Shown: in pieces, positions 11,387-22,000 of the stretch
How positions within the stretch are numbered: the stretch's first letter is position 1
Layout: each line of letters starts with the position of its first letter
Notes under the pieces: generated by a model
Database searches by the model: none
The model's input: only the letters and a program-made list of their open reading frames with translations
What the model was told of the DNA's origin: nothing
Position numbers and translations under genes: made by a program
Source of the DNA: Euptelea pleiosperma
Lineage: Eukaryota > Streptophyta > Magnoliopsida > Ranunculales > Eupteleaceae
Reading direction: 5' to 3'
DNA length: 64,000 nucleotides
Assembly: GCA_035048495.1 (NCBI GenBank)
Contig: CM068543.1
Coordinates: 30,724,096-30,788,095, forward strand

Positions 11387-13115
11387 GTGGAGCATAGAGA
11401 CTCTCTGAGATTGTTATGGGTTTTGGGTTGTGGAGAATAGAGACTTGCTGAGGTCGGGCGACCGAACTAGAGTCAGTCGACTAAATAGGTCAGGCGTCCG
11501 CCGTTAGGGCTACCAATGGATAGTCGAAAATTCGAATTCGATTCGAATCCGTATTCGAAAAATCGGATATTATCCAAAAATTTCATATATCGAATTCGGA
11601 TTCGGATATCTTTTAATATTCAAATAGTTTTTGGATATTAATATATTTGATTCGATAATATCCGATCCAATATATTATTTAATAATTATATTTATAATAA
11701 ATAGATTATATTATATTTATCATATTAAATAATATTTATTCTAATAATAATAATATTTATTATACATAAATATAATATTGATAATTATTTTACATATATA
11801 TTTATAATTATGTAAATATAATAATATATTATATATATCCGATTTTTGGATCAGATATTACTGGATATCCGATAAGTTAATCGGATTTGAATTCGAATAT
11901 TGATTTAGAATATCCGTCGGATATCGAATTTTTTTCGGATTCGTATATGCTTGTATTCGATCTGAATAGTATTCGTTGACTGCCCTATTCGCCGTTACAC
12001 ACTTTTCTACCCTGATTCTCAGACAATGGGTCATAAGGAACTCGGGCGACCGAATATTGGTTGGGCGTCCGAGATCTTTGGGCGACCGACCATTTCTGGG
12101 TTGCCCCTATATAGACACCTTTCTGCCATTGTCTCGAGTGCCTGATCGACAGAGGTCGGGCGACCGAAGTTACCTCGGTCGCCCCTGCCCTTTTGAGTGC
12201 GGGCAATCGAACCCTTTCGGTCGACTGCGCTCATTCCTAATTGGGCGATTTTTGACCGTTTTAACACAATTTTATAAAATTGACAATGTGACTTTTCCAA
12301 TGACAAAAATTTTGAACAAAAAGTTGTTTTACTTTCCGTGAATTTTTTAGCCTTGGCAAGTCACTTGTGGTTGACCTAATCTCCTCATGTTCTATAACTC
12401 GATGGCAACCTTTTAGAGATTTGGTCGGTGCGTTTGGAATGATTTTTATATCTGTTACTGTGCAAAATGTGTCAACAAAATTGTTTGGGATATTTGAGTT
12501 GCACCTTTAGGGAAGCTTGCTCCATAGCTTCACCTCTTCTCTTCTCTTCACTTAGAGAGGTAAGTACCTTATTTGGATAGCCTCCTTGAGGCATTATTTT
12601 TACTATCATTCAAATTGAACAAGTTGTGGTCTAGGTGAATCCCTGTTCACTTGTGACATATTGGGAGAAATCCTATTAGAGTTGAGTAGCCACTCAACTT
12701 GTTGACCTTAGTTCGTAGCTAGGGTTGTGGGTGCTAGCCAAGAGCGAAACTTAGTGTCAAGAGAATACCCTCTCTTGAGAGTTTAGGTTAGTGGACTTCT
12801 AACCGTTTTCTTATTCAATTGTTGAAGAGTGTAATCCTTGATTGGATAATATATTGGCTCATGTTTGAGCATTTGACAGTGGACATAGGTGTGTGAACAC
12901 CGAACCACTATAAATCTGGTGTGGTGGTTTATCTTCGTATTTCTTTGTATCGTCTATCATTCATGTGATTGTTTCATCTAGTTATTATCCCTCGGGAATG
13001 CGTATAAGATTGTAACAAACTGGATTTTGAACTGGACTTAATTTATTATCCGCTATCAAATTTTTACATAATCGAACATTGACCCCCCCCCCCCTCTAGG
13101 ACATTCGTAGTAGTT
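11387..13115 (+). mobile_element. candidate copia-like LTR, possibly solo
   Basis: Non-coding block with LTR-like composition. The start has two direct copies of GTGGAG(C/A)ATAGAGACT 46 bp apart (11387 and 11433). The middle is rich in GGGCGACCGA and its complement, with a TATATAGAC box near 12104. The end is a C12 run followed by TCTAGG (13083-13100), a pattern I associate with the LTR ends of some plant copia elements. No primer-binding site, gag or pol follows, so a solo LTR is the best guess. A hAT MITE interrupts it (11505-11987). The boundaries are approximate. Confidence 0.4.
11505..11987. mobile_element. hAT-type MITE, TAGGGC ends, inside the LTR-like block
   Basis: The left end TAGGGCTACCAATGGATA and the inverted right end TAGGGCAGTCAACGAATA match at 13 of 18 positions. 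The flanking 8-bp duplication is TCCGCCGT (11497-11504) and TTCGCCGT (11988-11995), 7 of 8 matching. The interior is AT-rich and full of TTCGAATTCG and CGGATATCC palindromes on both sides of a 200-bp A/T core. It has no coding capacity. Confidence 0.75.
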
Positions 13116-13929
13116 AGAAGGTGATTTCAGAAATGACAAGATATATGATTGGTAGAGCTTTGAGGATGGTGAGCGTGTTGGTTAATGTATCGAATGACTC
13201 ATTTTATTTTGTGGAGAGAATACGATTAATCAACATCCTTTGCTCATGGATGTAGCAAAGTTAGCTCATGAACACGTAACCTCATGAAGGAGGCTTGAAA
13301 CATGACGGATTCTTCAACTAAAAAAATCCAATAATCACTAGGGAAGGCAATGGCTCAGTCTGTATGGCGCGAGCAATAATTTTTAGACATAGAGAGAGAT
13401 ATTGACTTCCACATATATATTCTTATGTTACATGTAATTCATTTTGCACATACGAATGTATGTATTTGATTTTTCTTAAGTTATAATTAATTACTTTAAG
13501 TAATATAATATTTGGAATTGATTGTTGTAGGGACCCCAATGGTGCTAAAACAAATTTTAAAGGATTGAAGAATTTAATATTTAAGATTATGAACTGATAT
13601 CAAATCCTACGAAAGGGTAGATCGAGAGGTTTAAAAAAAATTCTCAAGATGCTGAAAAAAATCTTGTTCGACAACAACCCTTTTGATCGAATAATAATTT
13701 TTATCTTTATTTTTCTTCTCTTTCAAGTTTAAAAAATATGTAGATTTAGTCATTTATATAATTGATGATGGACAACCTATTTGAAAGTGGATAAGAACGG
13801 TAGGGTTTAGAAATGCAAAATAGGTACACTACCCTGATACATATAGAAATCCAAAATTAATATCCCTAGCTTATTTACAAGTAAAATCCAACGGCATTCT
13901 TAGATTATATCAACTTGAATCTGATGAGT
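13116..13929. other. no gene recognised
   Basis: A short plus-strand open stretch near 13130-13210 (core ALRMVSVLV) has no domain I can name. The rest is AT-rich non-coding sequence. Confidence 0.3.
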
Positions 13930-14120
13930 TTTAAGCTTCTTTCTAGCATGATCAAAGCTGGGGCACTAATTTACCCCTATGGTGAATCATGCAAAGTTGG
14001 GCATCAGTTATTCTTGCAATTTTAATTTGCAAATATTCAGCAATGCTTGAGGAACCCTTTTGCTATGTTTGTAACTACATGCGAAGTTGCATTCCAAGTG
14101 CATGGGATTGTTGTTTAAAC

Positions 14121-15402
14121 CAAGGTTTAAAAAATGGCCATTATAACGAAAATAACGGCCGTTATAACGGATTCGAACCTCCACTGTTACGTATGTACCA
14201 TTTTAACGCTCAGAAAATAATAGCTGTTATTTTCGTTATAACCAGGCCGTCTTGATGCAAGTTTAGGCCTAATGCGAAAACTCCATATAAGGCCTTTTAA
14301 TATCTATCTATACTATTATAAAGCAACAACAGTTCAAGTTGTTTGGCACGCCCACGTCCCTCATCATCAATAATATAAGCCACGTGGCACATTCTTAGAG
14401 ACCACTGGCCTTATGGATGTTTGTCCCATTCTTAGGTGGACCTATATAACAAATATAATTCTGGTTAGTGATTTCAAACCTTTGGATCTGAGTACCCCAA
14501 ATAATGCTTAAAATCTATGGTTAAAAATCAACCCATGAAATCGACTCCAATCAAATCCTTAAAGACCACTAATCAGGTTGAGTTTTTGCATATAGGCCCA
14601 GCTAGAGATGGGCAAACATCTATATGGTCAGTGATCTCTACGAGTGTGCCACGTGTAAGGTGCTTCCATGTGTAAGTGCATGTGGATCACACGTGGCGTT
14701 CCCCTCATTTAATATAATAATATATATGGTATTAATTAAAAAATTAACTCTTTATACAGGAGAAAATCTTATTTAACAACTATTCATTATAATCAAAAGT
14801 TACAGTTGCAGTCCATGCAAAGGACTCTCGTGGCCCATATATCATTTTTTGGGCCTAATGACTGCGTGGATGTTCAGCCCACCTATTAGGCAAATCTTCG
14901 GTTGAAGATGCTCTACCAAACAGAGCCAGCTTGATTGATGATTTTCAGCCATTGGATTTACTACCCCAAAAAACATGGTTGAATCCAGTGGCTAGAATCA
15001 ATCCTAAAAAGTACTAAAATCTATGGCTAGAGATAACTAATCATGTTTGGTTTGTTGAGGGTGGGCTAAACTCCATGTGGTTAGTGGGCTAGGGCCTTCT
15101 CTCACCTAGGGCCTAAGGCAACCGCCTTAATGCCCTTATGGTAGAGACGGCCCTGGTTACAACGGTCGTTATTTTTCCGTTATAACAAAAATAACGATCG
15201 GTATTTTCTGAAAAAGAATGTTAAAATAACATCTGTTATTTCCATTATAAATTTTATTGAAAATTTGAAATTCAAAATTTGAATTTTAGCGTCATTTTTT
15301 CCCATTTTTTTTTTCTATTTTTGCCCCTGTGCATTACAATCGGTTATAACGGGAAAAAAAAACAGTAACACTCCCAGTCCGTTATAACGGCTTTAAACTT
15401 TG
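14121..15402 (+). mobile_element. hAT-type MITE, family A copy 2, containing another hAT element
   Basis: The left end is CAAGGTTTAAA and the right end TTTAAACTTTG. The flanking duplication GTTTAAAC is perfect (14113-14120 and 15403-15410). Internally it has the family's GGCCGTTATAACGG palindromes, the CAGAAAATAA segment, and the phrase TTTTTGCCCCTGTGCATTACAATC seen shortened in other copies as TTGCCCCTG. Without the nested hAT element (14243-15155) and one copy of its duplication it would be about 360 bp, close to copies 4 and 5. Confidence 0.85.
14243..15155. mobile_element. non-autonomous hAT element nested in MITE copy 2
   Basis: The ends are CAGGCCGTCT and, inverted, CAGGGCCGTCT. The 8-bp duplication is GTTATAAC (14235-14242) and GTTACAAC (15156-15163), 7 of 8 matching. 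CAGGG-type ends plus an 8-bp duplication indicate the hAT superfamily. The 913-bp interior encodes nothing. It includes an inverted-repeat unit bounded by GCCACGTGGCACA (about 14380) and GTGCCACGTG (about 14645), which recurs at 25.4 kb and 41.9 kb. A more diverged second copy lies at about 14840-15100. Confidence 0.75.
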
Positions 15403-15573
15403 GTTTAAACGTCTCTTCAAGAGACAACCATACTTGTCTGGCAGTTGAAAGGCCAACGGTTTGAGAGAGGATGCTCTCATGGAGGGTTTGCATTGATCCA
15501 ACAAAATATGAACTAATCTTATCCGATGCCATTGAAACTAGTCGAGATTTGAGAGAACAGCAATACAAGTGAC

Positions 15574-15701
15574 CAAGGTTTAAAAGAGGCTGTTTTAACT
15601 GTATAAAGGACTCTGGGCGTTACTGTTAAAACGAATTGTAAACGTAAAGGGCTTGGGGCGTTACTGTTTAACGGCCGTTAACGGTGTTATTTTAAGCCAT
15701 G
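15574..15701 (+). mobile_element. hAT-type MITE, family A copy 3, internally deleted
   Basis: The left end is CAAGGTTTAAAAG and the right end TTTTAAGCCATG. Flanks are CAAGTGAC (15566-15573) and CAAGTAAG (15702-15709), 6 of 8 matching. At 128 bp it keeps only the two sub-terminal palindromic parts (GTTAAAACG, AACGGCCGTTAACG). It sits at the 5' side of the copia gag remnant. Confidence 0.75.
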
Positions 15702-15709
15702 CAAGTAAG

Positions 15710-16456
15710 ATTTTTATTTTTTCACTTGTAATTATTTCTCCAAGTAACGTGAGTAATCCTTTTCATGTAAATCCGTAAGTCTTAGTCAAAACCATGTTGC
15801 TTATTAATAAATAAAGCATGAAAACGCTATAACACGGTTCCACCAACTCCCACGACCCCACCCACCAAGCAAGTATCTTCTTCTTCTTTTTTTTTTTTTT
15901 TTTTTGGTTCCAAGCAAGGATCTAGATTATCAAAAAAAATCCTAAGCACATAACGAAACAAAATTGAAAACTAAAGGGTAAATAAAAACATGATGTTCCC
16001 TTTCTTTTCAAATGGGTAAGATTCATGTAGAACCGGGTCCACAGCCCATACCGAACAAGTGATCTAAACTTGACCCGACCCATGAAAACGTGTGTGTGGT
16101 CCCTGATTCTATATCCAAGGCCCTGACCCTGATTTTATCACGTAAACCCAAATGTAAGATGGATATCACTTAATGATCCAAACCCGCTAATATATGGTAT
16201 TAATCAGGTCGGATTTTGGGTCGAAACACTCTCCAATTCATGTGACTCCCTCTCATTCGTCACTCGTCACGCTTATAACAGATCATCAAACATCTAAGCC
16301 AATTACCCAAGACATCAACGTACCGACATCATGTGAAGTCATCAACGATTTCTTTTATCATCCATCAATAAAGCAAGATCCGCAATACGTGTAACTAAAA
16401 TAGTAAGTTATGACCAAAAACTAAAATAACAAAATTAGAAAGTAAAGTATACAAAC
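15710..16456. other. no gene recognised
   Basis: Non-coding sequence with a T-run at 15887-15905. The open frame at 16194-16394 has no recognisable domain. Confidence 0.3.
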
Positions 16457-16817
16457 CATGGTTTAAAAAACTGCTGTTAACGGCCGTTATAACGGATTCG
16501 GATATACCCCGTTACGTTATGTATTGTTAAAATGCTCAGAAAATAACAGCCGTTATTTTCTTTATAATGGTCATTTTTTTTTTGAAATGGCATTAAAATG
16601 AAAATAATGACCTTATTTTTTGAAGAAAAAAAATGTTTCAAAAAAGCCCGTTATTTTTCCATTTTTTCCATTATAAATTTTTTTGAAAATTTGAATTCTA
16701 GCGCCGTTGTTTCCGTCATTTTCTGTTTTTGCCCCTGTACATTACAATCCGTTATAATGGAAAAAACGGTAATGCCCCAAGTCCATTATACCGTTATAAC
16801 AGACCCTTTTAAACCTC
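16457..16817 (+). mobile_element. hAT-type MITE, family A copy 4
   Basis: It starts CATGGTTTAAAAAAC and ends CTTTTAAACCTC. Flanks ATACAAAC (16449-16456) and AAACAATC (16818-16825) match at 6 of 8. Internally it has GTTAACGGCCGTTATAACGG, CTCAGAAAATAACAGCC, the TTGCCCCTG phrase and ACGGTAATGCCCC in the same order as copy 2. It is 361 bp. Open frames crossing it are chance. Confidence 0.8.
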
Positions 16818-17246
16818 AAACAATCAAATTCCAATCCTTATCAATCCTCTTAATTTCACAGTGTTTACGTTTACAGGGATTATGCTACCTCCCAAGAATA
16901 ATCACCATGCGATCATCATCGCAGTGGCGGGATTTTGGATGGCAGACTTGTATAAAATACTCCTTAGACTCCAAGAACCTATATATACATGTAGTATGTG
17001 TCAGTGTGTGCTCAAATCAGAAGGATGTGGTGATATCGGATGGCCTTAAATGCCCATCAATGGAAACTCTTATTATTAAGCTAACTCTAGAATTTAACTT
17101 AAGTCAAAGAACTAAGTTTGTCAAATAATCAAATGGCTTCGATCATTTTATTGATTTGTTTTTAGGGTTATTTACAATTTTGCGGCGTGAGTTTTATCGT
17201 CGAGTAACAGAAAATTTATTGAAATAGTACGTGGGTAACTTATAAC
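16818..17246. other. no gene recognised between two MITE copies
   Basis: A continuous plus-strand open stretch runs 16818-17128, but its product resembles nothing I know and begins inside the MITE. I treat it as chance. Confidence 0.3.
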
Positions 17247-17596
17247 CAAGGTTTAAAAATGGCCGTTATCGAAGGTCTAACGGACTGGGGGCATTACCAT
17301 TTTTTCCCGATATTATAACAACTGTGATAACGGAATGTAACCCACAGGGGCAAAAACAGAAAATAACAGGAAAAAATGGAAATAACGGCACCAAAATTCA
17401 AATTTTCAATAAATTTTATAACCAGAAAATAATGGATGTTTTTTGAACAAATTTTTTTTCAGAAAATAATGGTTGCTATTTTTGTTATAACGGAAAAATA
17501 ACAGAGCGTTAAAATGGTACATAATGTAACGGGGGGAGGTCTGAATCTGTTATAACGGCCGTTATTTTCGTTATAACAACCGTTTTTTAAACCATG
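17247..17596 (-). mobile_element. hAT-type MITE, family A copy 5 (best preserved)
   Basis: The left end CAAGGTTTAAAAA and the inverted right end CATGGTTTAAAAAA are flanked by a perfect 8-bp duplication, CTTATAAC (17239-17246 and 17597-17604). At 350 bp it is in reverse orientation to copy 4: the GCCCC phrase is now on the left and the CAGAAAATAA and GGCCGTTATTTTCG parts on the right. Perfect target duplications suggest a fairly recent insertion. It lies about 1.4 kb upstream of the RING gene start codon. Confidence 0.9.
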
Positions 17597-17604
17597 CTTA
17601 TAAC

Positions 17605-18113
17605 AACAATATTGTCCTTTTATTATTCATAAAAATGAAGTTTTCATGAGGCATACAATATTTTAAATTACATAAAAATCATTTTTTATTAAAATAAAAA
17701 ATTTAGTAACAGATATCATTGGAAAGATCTTGGTAAGAACTTTCTAATGAATCAAATTTTAATTGCAAAGCAACTTCTAGATTGAAAATTATGAGCTTCT
17801 GAAAAATTTTACAAAAAAAAAAAAAAAAAAAGCTAAGAAGCCATATTTTCTCTCTTATGAACTTTAGAAAAGAGACTACTTTACCTTTGCTTTTATTATT
17901 CTTTTGCTTTATATTCTAGTAGGCCCCACTCCCTTCACCCAACCCAAAAAAAAAAAAAAAAACACAAATAATCAAAGAAATGAGGCTGAATTTATACCAT
18001 GAGTATAATTAGAAATGATAAGTACAATCTATAAACAGACAACAAGGACAGATGATAAGTAGCATCTATAAATAGATTACAAATACACAAGTTGCACATG
18101 TAAGGGATGGGAT
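17605..18113. other. no gene recognised
   Basis: AT-rich sequence with A-runs at 17813-17830 and 17946-17961. Direct repeats ATGATAAGTA(C/G) near 18015 and 18050 are followed by similar ATCTATAAA words. Confidence 0.3.
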
Positions 18114-18143
18114 GGGGGGGGGGGGGGGGGGGGGGGGGGGGGG
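18114..18143 (+). repeat. uninterrupted run of 30 G
   Basis: Positions 18114-18143 are all G, just after GGGATGGGAT. See findings. Confidence 0.95.
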
Positions 18144-18416
18144 CTACCATTAGATGCTGTCCACCTAAAATATCTCTCACAAAGTCAAAATTCAATCCCA
18201 TCACATGATTGCAACTATTTGTTTGGCCTCTATAGACTAAAATGACTGGCCAAATTAATTTTCAAACATCCAAAAGAATGCAACAGAAATGATAGTTGTA
18301 GCCTCATCACATTTATTTTCAACTTGGGGATGTCCTGTGTGGGACCCCATCAAATGTTGTCCACGTTCCATAATTCATGTTTATGTACAGTTTATACCAT
18401 CCATATTAGTTTATCT

Positions 18417-18645
18417 CAAGGTTTCAAAAGGCCGTTATAACCGTCCGTTAAAACGGATCATAACGGATGGGTAAAAATGGAAAAAAATGGCTCTGAAATT
18501 CAAATTTTCAAAACGGAAATAGCGGACTTTTTTTTTCACGATTTTTTCAGAAAGTAACTGTCGTTATTTTCTAAGCGTCAAAACGGTTCATAATATAGTT
18601 GGCTTTGGCCGTTACCGTTTTAACAGCCGTTTATTTTAAACCATG
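18417..18645 (-). mobile_element. hAT-type MITE, family A copy 6
   Basis: It starts CAAGGTTTCAAAA and ends TTTTAAACCATG. Flanks GTTTATCT (18409-18416) and GTTTTATCT (18646-18654) differ by one inserted T. At 229 bp it is internally deleted and in the same orientation as copy 5. It lies about 370 bp upstream of the RING gene start codon, so it may overlap the promoter. Confidence 0.85.
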
Positions 18646-19016
18646 GTTTTATCTTAGTAATCTACTTTATAATTTTTTTATTTTTTGGAGAGACTACTTG
18701 CACTAAAAAGTGTTAAGATAGGGTTAGAAAAAGAGTTAAAAGATGATTTGTCATTAATACGTGTCAAGTGAACAGGCTTTAGTGATGGAGATAGGTCACT
18801 AAAGTAAGTGACCAAACATCTTTAGAGATTTAAACAGCAACAGAGAAGGGAACCAATCTTCACTTCAAAACAAAGAAAACCATTGAAAAGCTGACTTATG
18901 GTCACTTTGCTGGCATCCACACACACAAATCTAACAAAAAGTAGAAGAACCCAACAAAAACAAAAACAAATCTATATTTCCTCTCTCTTCTCTCTCTTTC
19001 TCTCTGTTCTTCAATC
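18646..19016 (+). promoter_or_regulatory. upstream region and CT-rich leader of the RING gene
   Basis: The last 40 bases before the start codon (about 18978-19011) are a TCTCT-rich tract, common in plant 5' untranslated leaders. No clear TATA box was identified. Its upstream limit is set by MITE copy 6. Confidence 0.45.
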
Positions 19017-22000
19017 ATGGCTGCTGTTGAAGAGAACCCAACAGCAGCAGAAGCAGAAGAACAGATTAGTTTAAGCAGACCCAGAAACCAACCAATCTCA
19101 CCTTCAAATCCAACCCCACAAATCTCTCCTCTCAATCAATCCACTCGCTGTAAACCCACTATTTCTTCTCTGTTTCTCTCTGCTTTCACCACAAATAATA
19201 ACAACAATAGTTCCAATATGGGTTCCAACGTGTTTCCATCATTGAAGAATAAGACGAAGAACTTCACCTCTGCAACATTTAGAGGTCTCGGATGCGCGAA
19301 GTCTTCGCAGGTATTGGCACCGGAAGCTATTCGGTCTTCGGCAGATTGGGAAGCTAAGAAAGTGAGGAAAAAGAAGCAGAGGAGCTCAAACAGGAAGAAG
19401 AATCACCAAACGATGACAACGACGAACAACCCATCTCCTGTTGTTGTTGTTGTTCCTGATGTTTGGTGCGCTCCCGGGATCGCTCTCTCTTCCGATGCCA
19501 CCTCTGTCGATTGTGTTGTATCCAGGAGGCCGGTTCCGGGGAGGGGGAGGGTTGATGGAGAGAGGATGAATCACAGAGAGGTGTCGTCTTGTCTTTGGTT
19601 TTCTCTTTTTTTGGTCTTTGTTTATTATGGGTTCTCTTTATTTATCCACATTGTGTCCTTTTTTATTACAAATTCTCTGTATTTCGTTTTAATTTTTCTT
19701 AATATGTGACATGAGTTTTGATTTTTTTTTTTTTTTTTTTGTGGCTTTTTCCTACTAAAGGGTGGTCTTAATTTTCTCTCTCTCTCTCTCTTTTTTTAAG
19801 TCTGGGTTTTATTGAGTTTTATAAATTTGTTTGGTGGTTGAATTGGTTGTGTGGAATCTGGATACTAGTGCAATAGTTTCTAAAATTTTTTACCTTTTTT
19901 ATTAAAGTATGTTCATGCTTTTAATTTTCCCTGGACTGGGTTTTGGATTTACCAGGTGGGGATGGTCCTTTGCTGTCTCTTGTTGGACTGGTGTAGATGG
20001 TATCTTCTGAGAGCTTCTTTCATTTTTTGGTTTGTTTTTTTTTCTTCTTTTCCTTTGTAGATACATTCATCACATCACCATTTTTTTGAGGTTCTTGCAT
20101 TTGTTCTTATTTAAGGAATTCTCTTGTGGATTTGTTCTTACTCTTTCCATCTTCTGATCTAATTATCTTGGAAGTTCTTGCCATTTCTTTTCTTCTATAC
20201 TGTTCAATGTCCCACTGTCCATGGTTTGGTCCTACGTGGGTTTTGCTTTAATTCTTTGGTTTTAAGTGAATCTATGAAACTTTCTTACTTCTCCATGCAT
20301 GTATCTGTGTATTGATGTATGAATGTAAGTGTATGTATGTTTGTTTGAAGGGAAGGTTCTGACTTCTGAGACTGTTCTATTTGTGTTGCCTTGACAGCGC
20401 TCTTGTACTTTAACGCGGACAGTTGACCTTGAACACATATCTGTTCTGGATTTCCCATCTGCCTTTGAAGCAACACACTCTCGACCTGATATATTCAGCA
20501 GTAGGCATCATCGTCATTTTCGACATCGTTCTCCTGGAGGGGTTGCGGAGGTGCACTCATACTTATTGTCCTGTTTAAATTTTGGTTCGTTACCTTTTTA
20601 TTTTTTTGCTGATTTATAATCCTAGTGGGATTCTTTAACTTTTCTAGGTGTCCATTTGGCATTTGTATCTTTGAAAACTGTGTTATTTTCTTACTCTGAT
20701 TATTTCATGATCCTACATAAATGCCCATCACACCAATTGGGTTGATTCTCACGACAACTTTTTGGATTCTCTAGGTTTCAATAGGCTGGTAAATTTATTA
20801 TATCTTTGCTCCACATCTGGGTTCCTCTTCTAGAGAGGCCTTTTAAGACTGGAAACCTTAGCTTTTTATCTCTTTGATCGGAAAAGAGAAATTATGTTAT
20901 GAAAGGAAAAATCTACTCAAGAACCGTAAGCTCAGTTGAATATGAGGATTCCATCAAACAAGGTTTGGTCTATTCTTCATTGATTCACTATCCTTGATAT
21001 TCTCACTTGGGAAAGTATCCCGATGACTTGAAAGGGTTTTGGGTTCTCTGGTCTGCAAATGAGTGAGTAGCCCAGGTCTATTGTATAAACTCACAAACTT
21101 TACCAACGTAGCAAGCTGTCAATAACCTCCCCAGATTTTGTCAACACTCAAGTTATTTCTGTTTTTTTCTTTTAATTGTAAGTTTATTAGTGTTTCTTTG
21201 CCTTGAATAGTTTGTTAACAACTTGTATATAGGGGTGAAGGTGGTTTGGATGCTATAGCCTTGTTTTTGTATCCTTTTTCCTTCTAGATCTTGAGGGGTT
21301 TGGAAGTGTTCGGAAATTAATGGTACCTTGGTGTATGTAATTTGAATTAAACAATAAACAGTGAAAATATCACTCACAAAATTCAAGTAGAAATAAAATC
21401 AGTCTCTGATAGTAATCTAAATCTGTATATTGGTAAGAAGAAGTAAACTTATTGTTAAGCGCACAGATCGAGGTACATTCTAAGCAAGATGTCCTTAAGG
21501 TGAAAACACCACCGTATAAGGTGTTGTTGGCCTCTCAGAGCGTACACCTCCCAAGATTCAACGATCTACTCTTCTATACCAGTACTGTACGAATAAACGA
21601 ACTTACTTGTGTATAGTACTGCAAAAGATAGTTGTAGAAAATAGAAAGTCATAATAGAAGATAAGGAAGGAGAGTTCTTGTATATTCGATCTCTGAAAAG
21701 AGATCCACACCAAATAAATAAGGAGACTTCCCAACTGACGCATCTCATTCGTGGGACACGTAGCGACCCGTGAATAGGTGCGTGTGGAAGTTATACAACG
21801 GTAGTAAATGGTCCAAGAAATAGTTAAAGGATGAACGACTAAAAAGGACATAAATGTAAATAAGTAAAAGATGAATGAAACATTGTATAAAAAGATAGGT
21901 AAAAAATACCCACAAGCCAAGGCCCGACTCAACCCGACTTGGTGTGTAAGTGTGTGATGCAGGGGGTGCGGAGTTGCATCCAAGGGGCACAAAAGTGGGA

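Larger units (their letters stand above)
13930..15565 (-). pseudogene. Ty1-copia gag remnant interrupted by nested hAT elements
   Basis: Read on the minus strand, 15405-15565 carries a gag (UBN2-type) motif, TVGLSTARQVWLSLEETF. The continuation, with SHALGMQLRM and KGSSSIAEYLQ, lies at about 13960-14112. The two halves are separated exactly by the MITE at 14121-15402 and its GTTTAAAC target duplication, so the MITE jumped into the gag gene. The gag also has internal stops. Protease, integrase and RT are absent nearby. The left limit is approximate. Confidence 0.7.

Noticed and set aside
11976..12341. Plus-strand 121-codon open frame in the GGGCGACCGA block
   Set aside because: Driven by repeated non-coding motifs and overlapped by equally long antisense frames.
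16861..17049. Open frame overlapping the previous one
   Set aside because: Short, unrecognisable and in a repeat-rich gap.
16598..17128. Plus-strand open frame of 176 codons
   Set aside because: It begins inside MITE copy 4 and continues into unrelated flank; no domain, no conserved codon pattern.
19386..19574. Minus-strand open frame in RING exon 1
   Set aside because: Shadow of the real coding strand.
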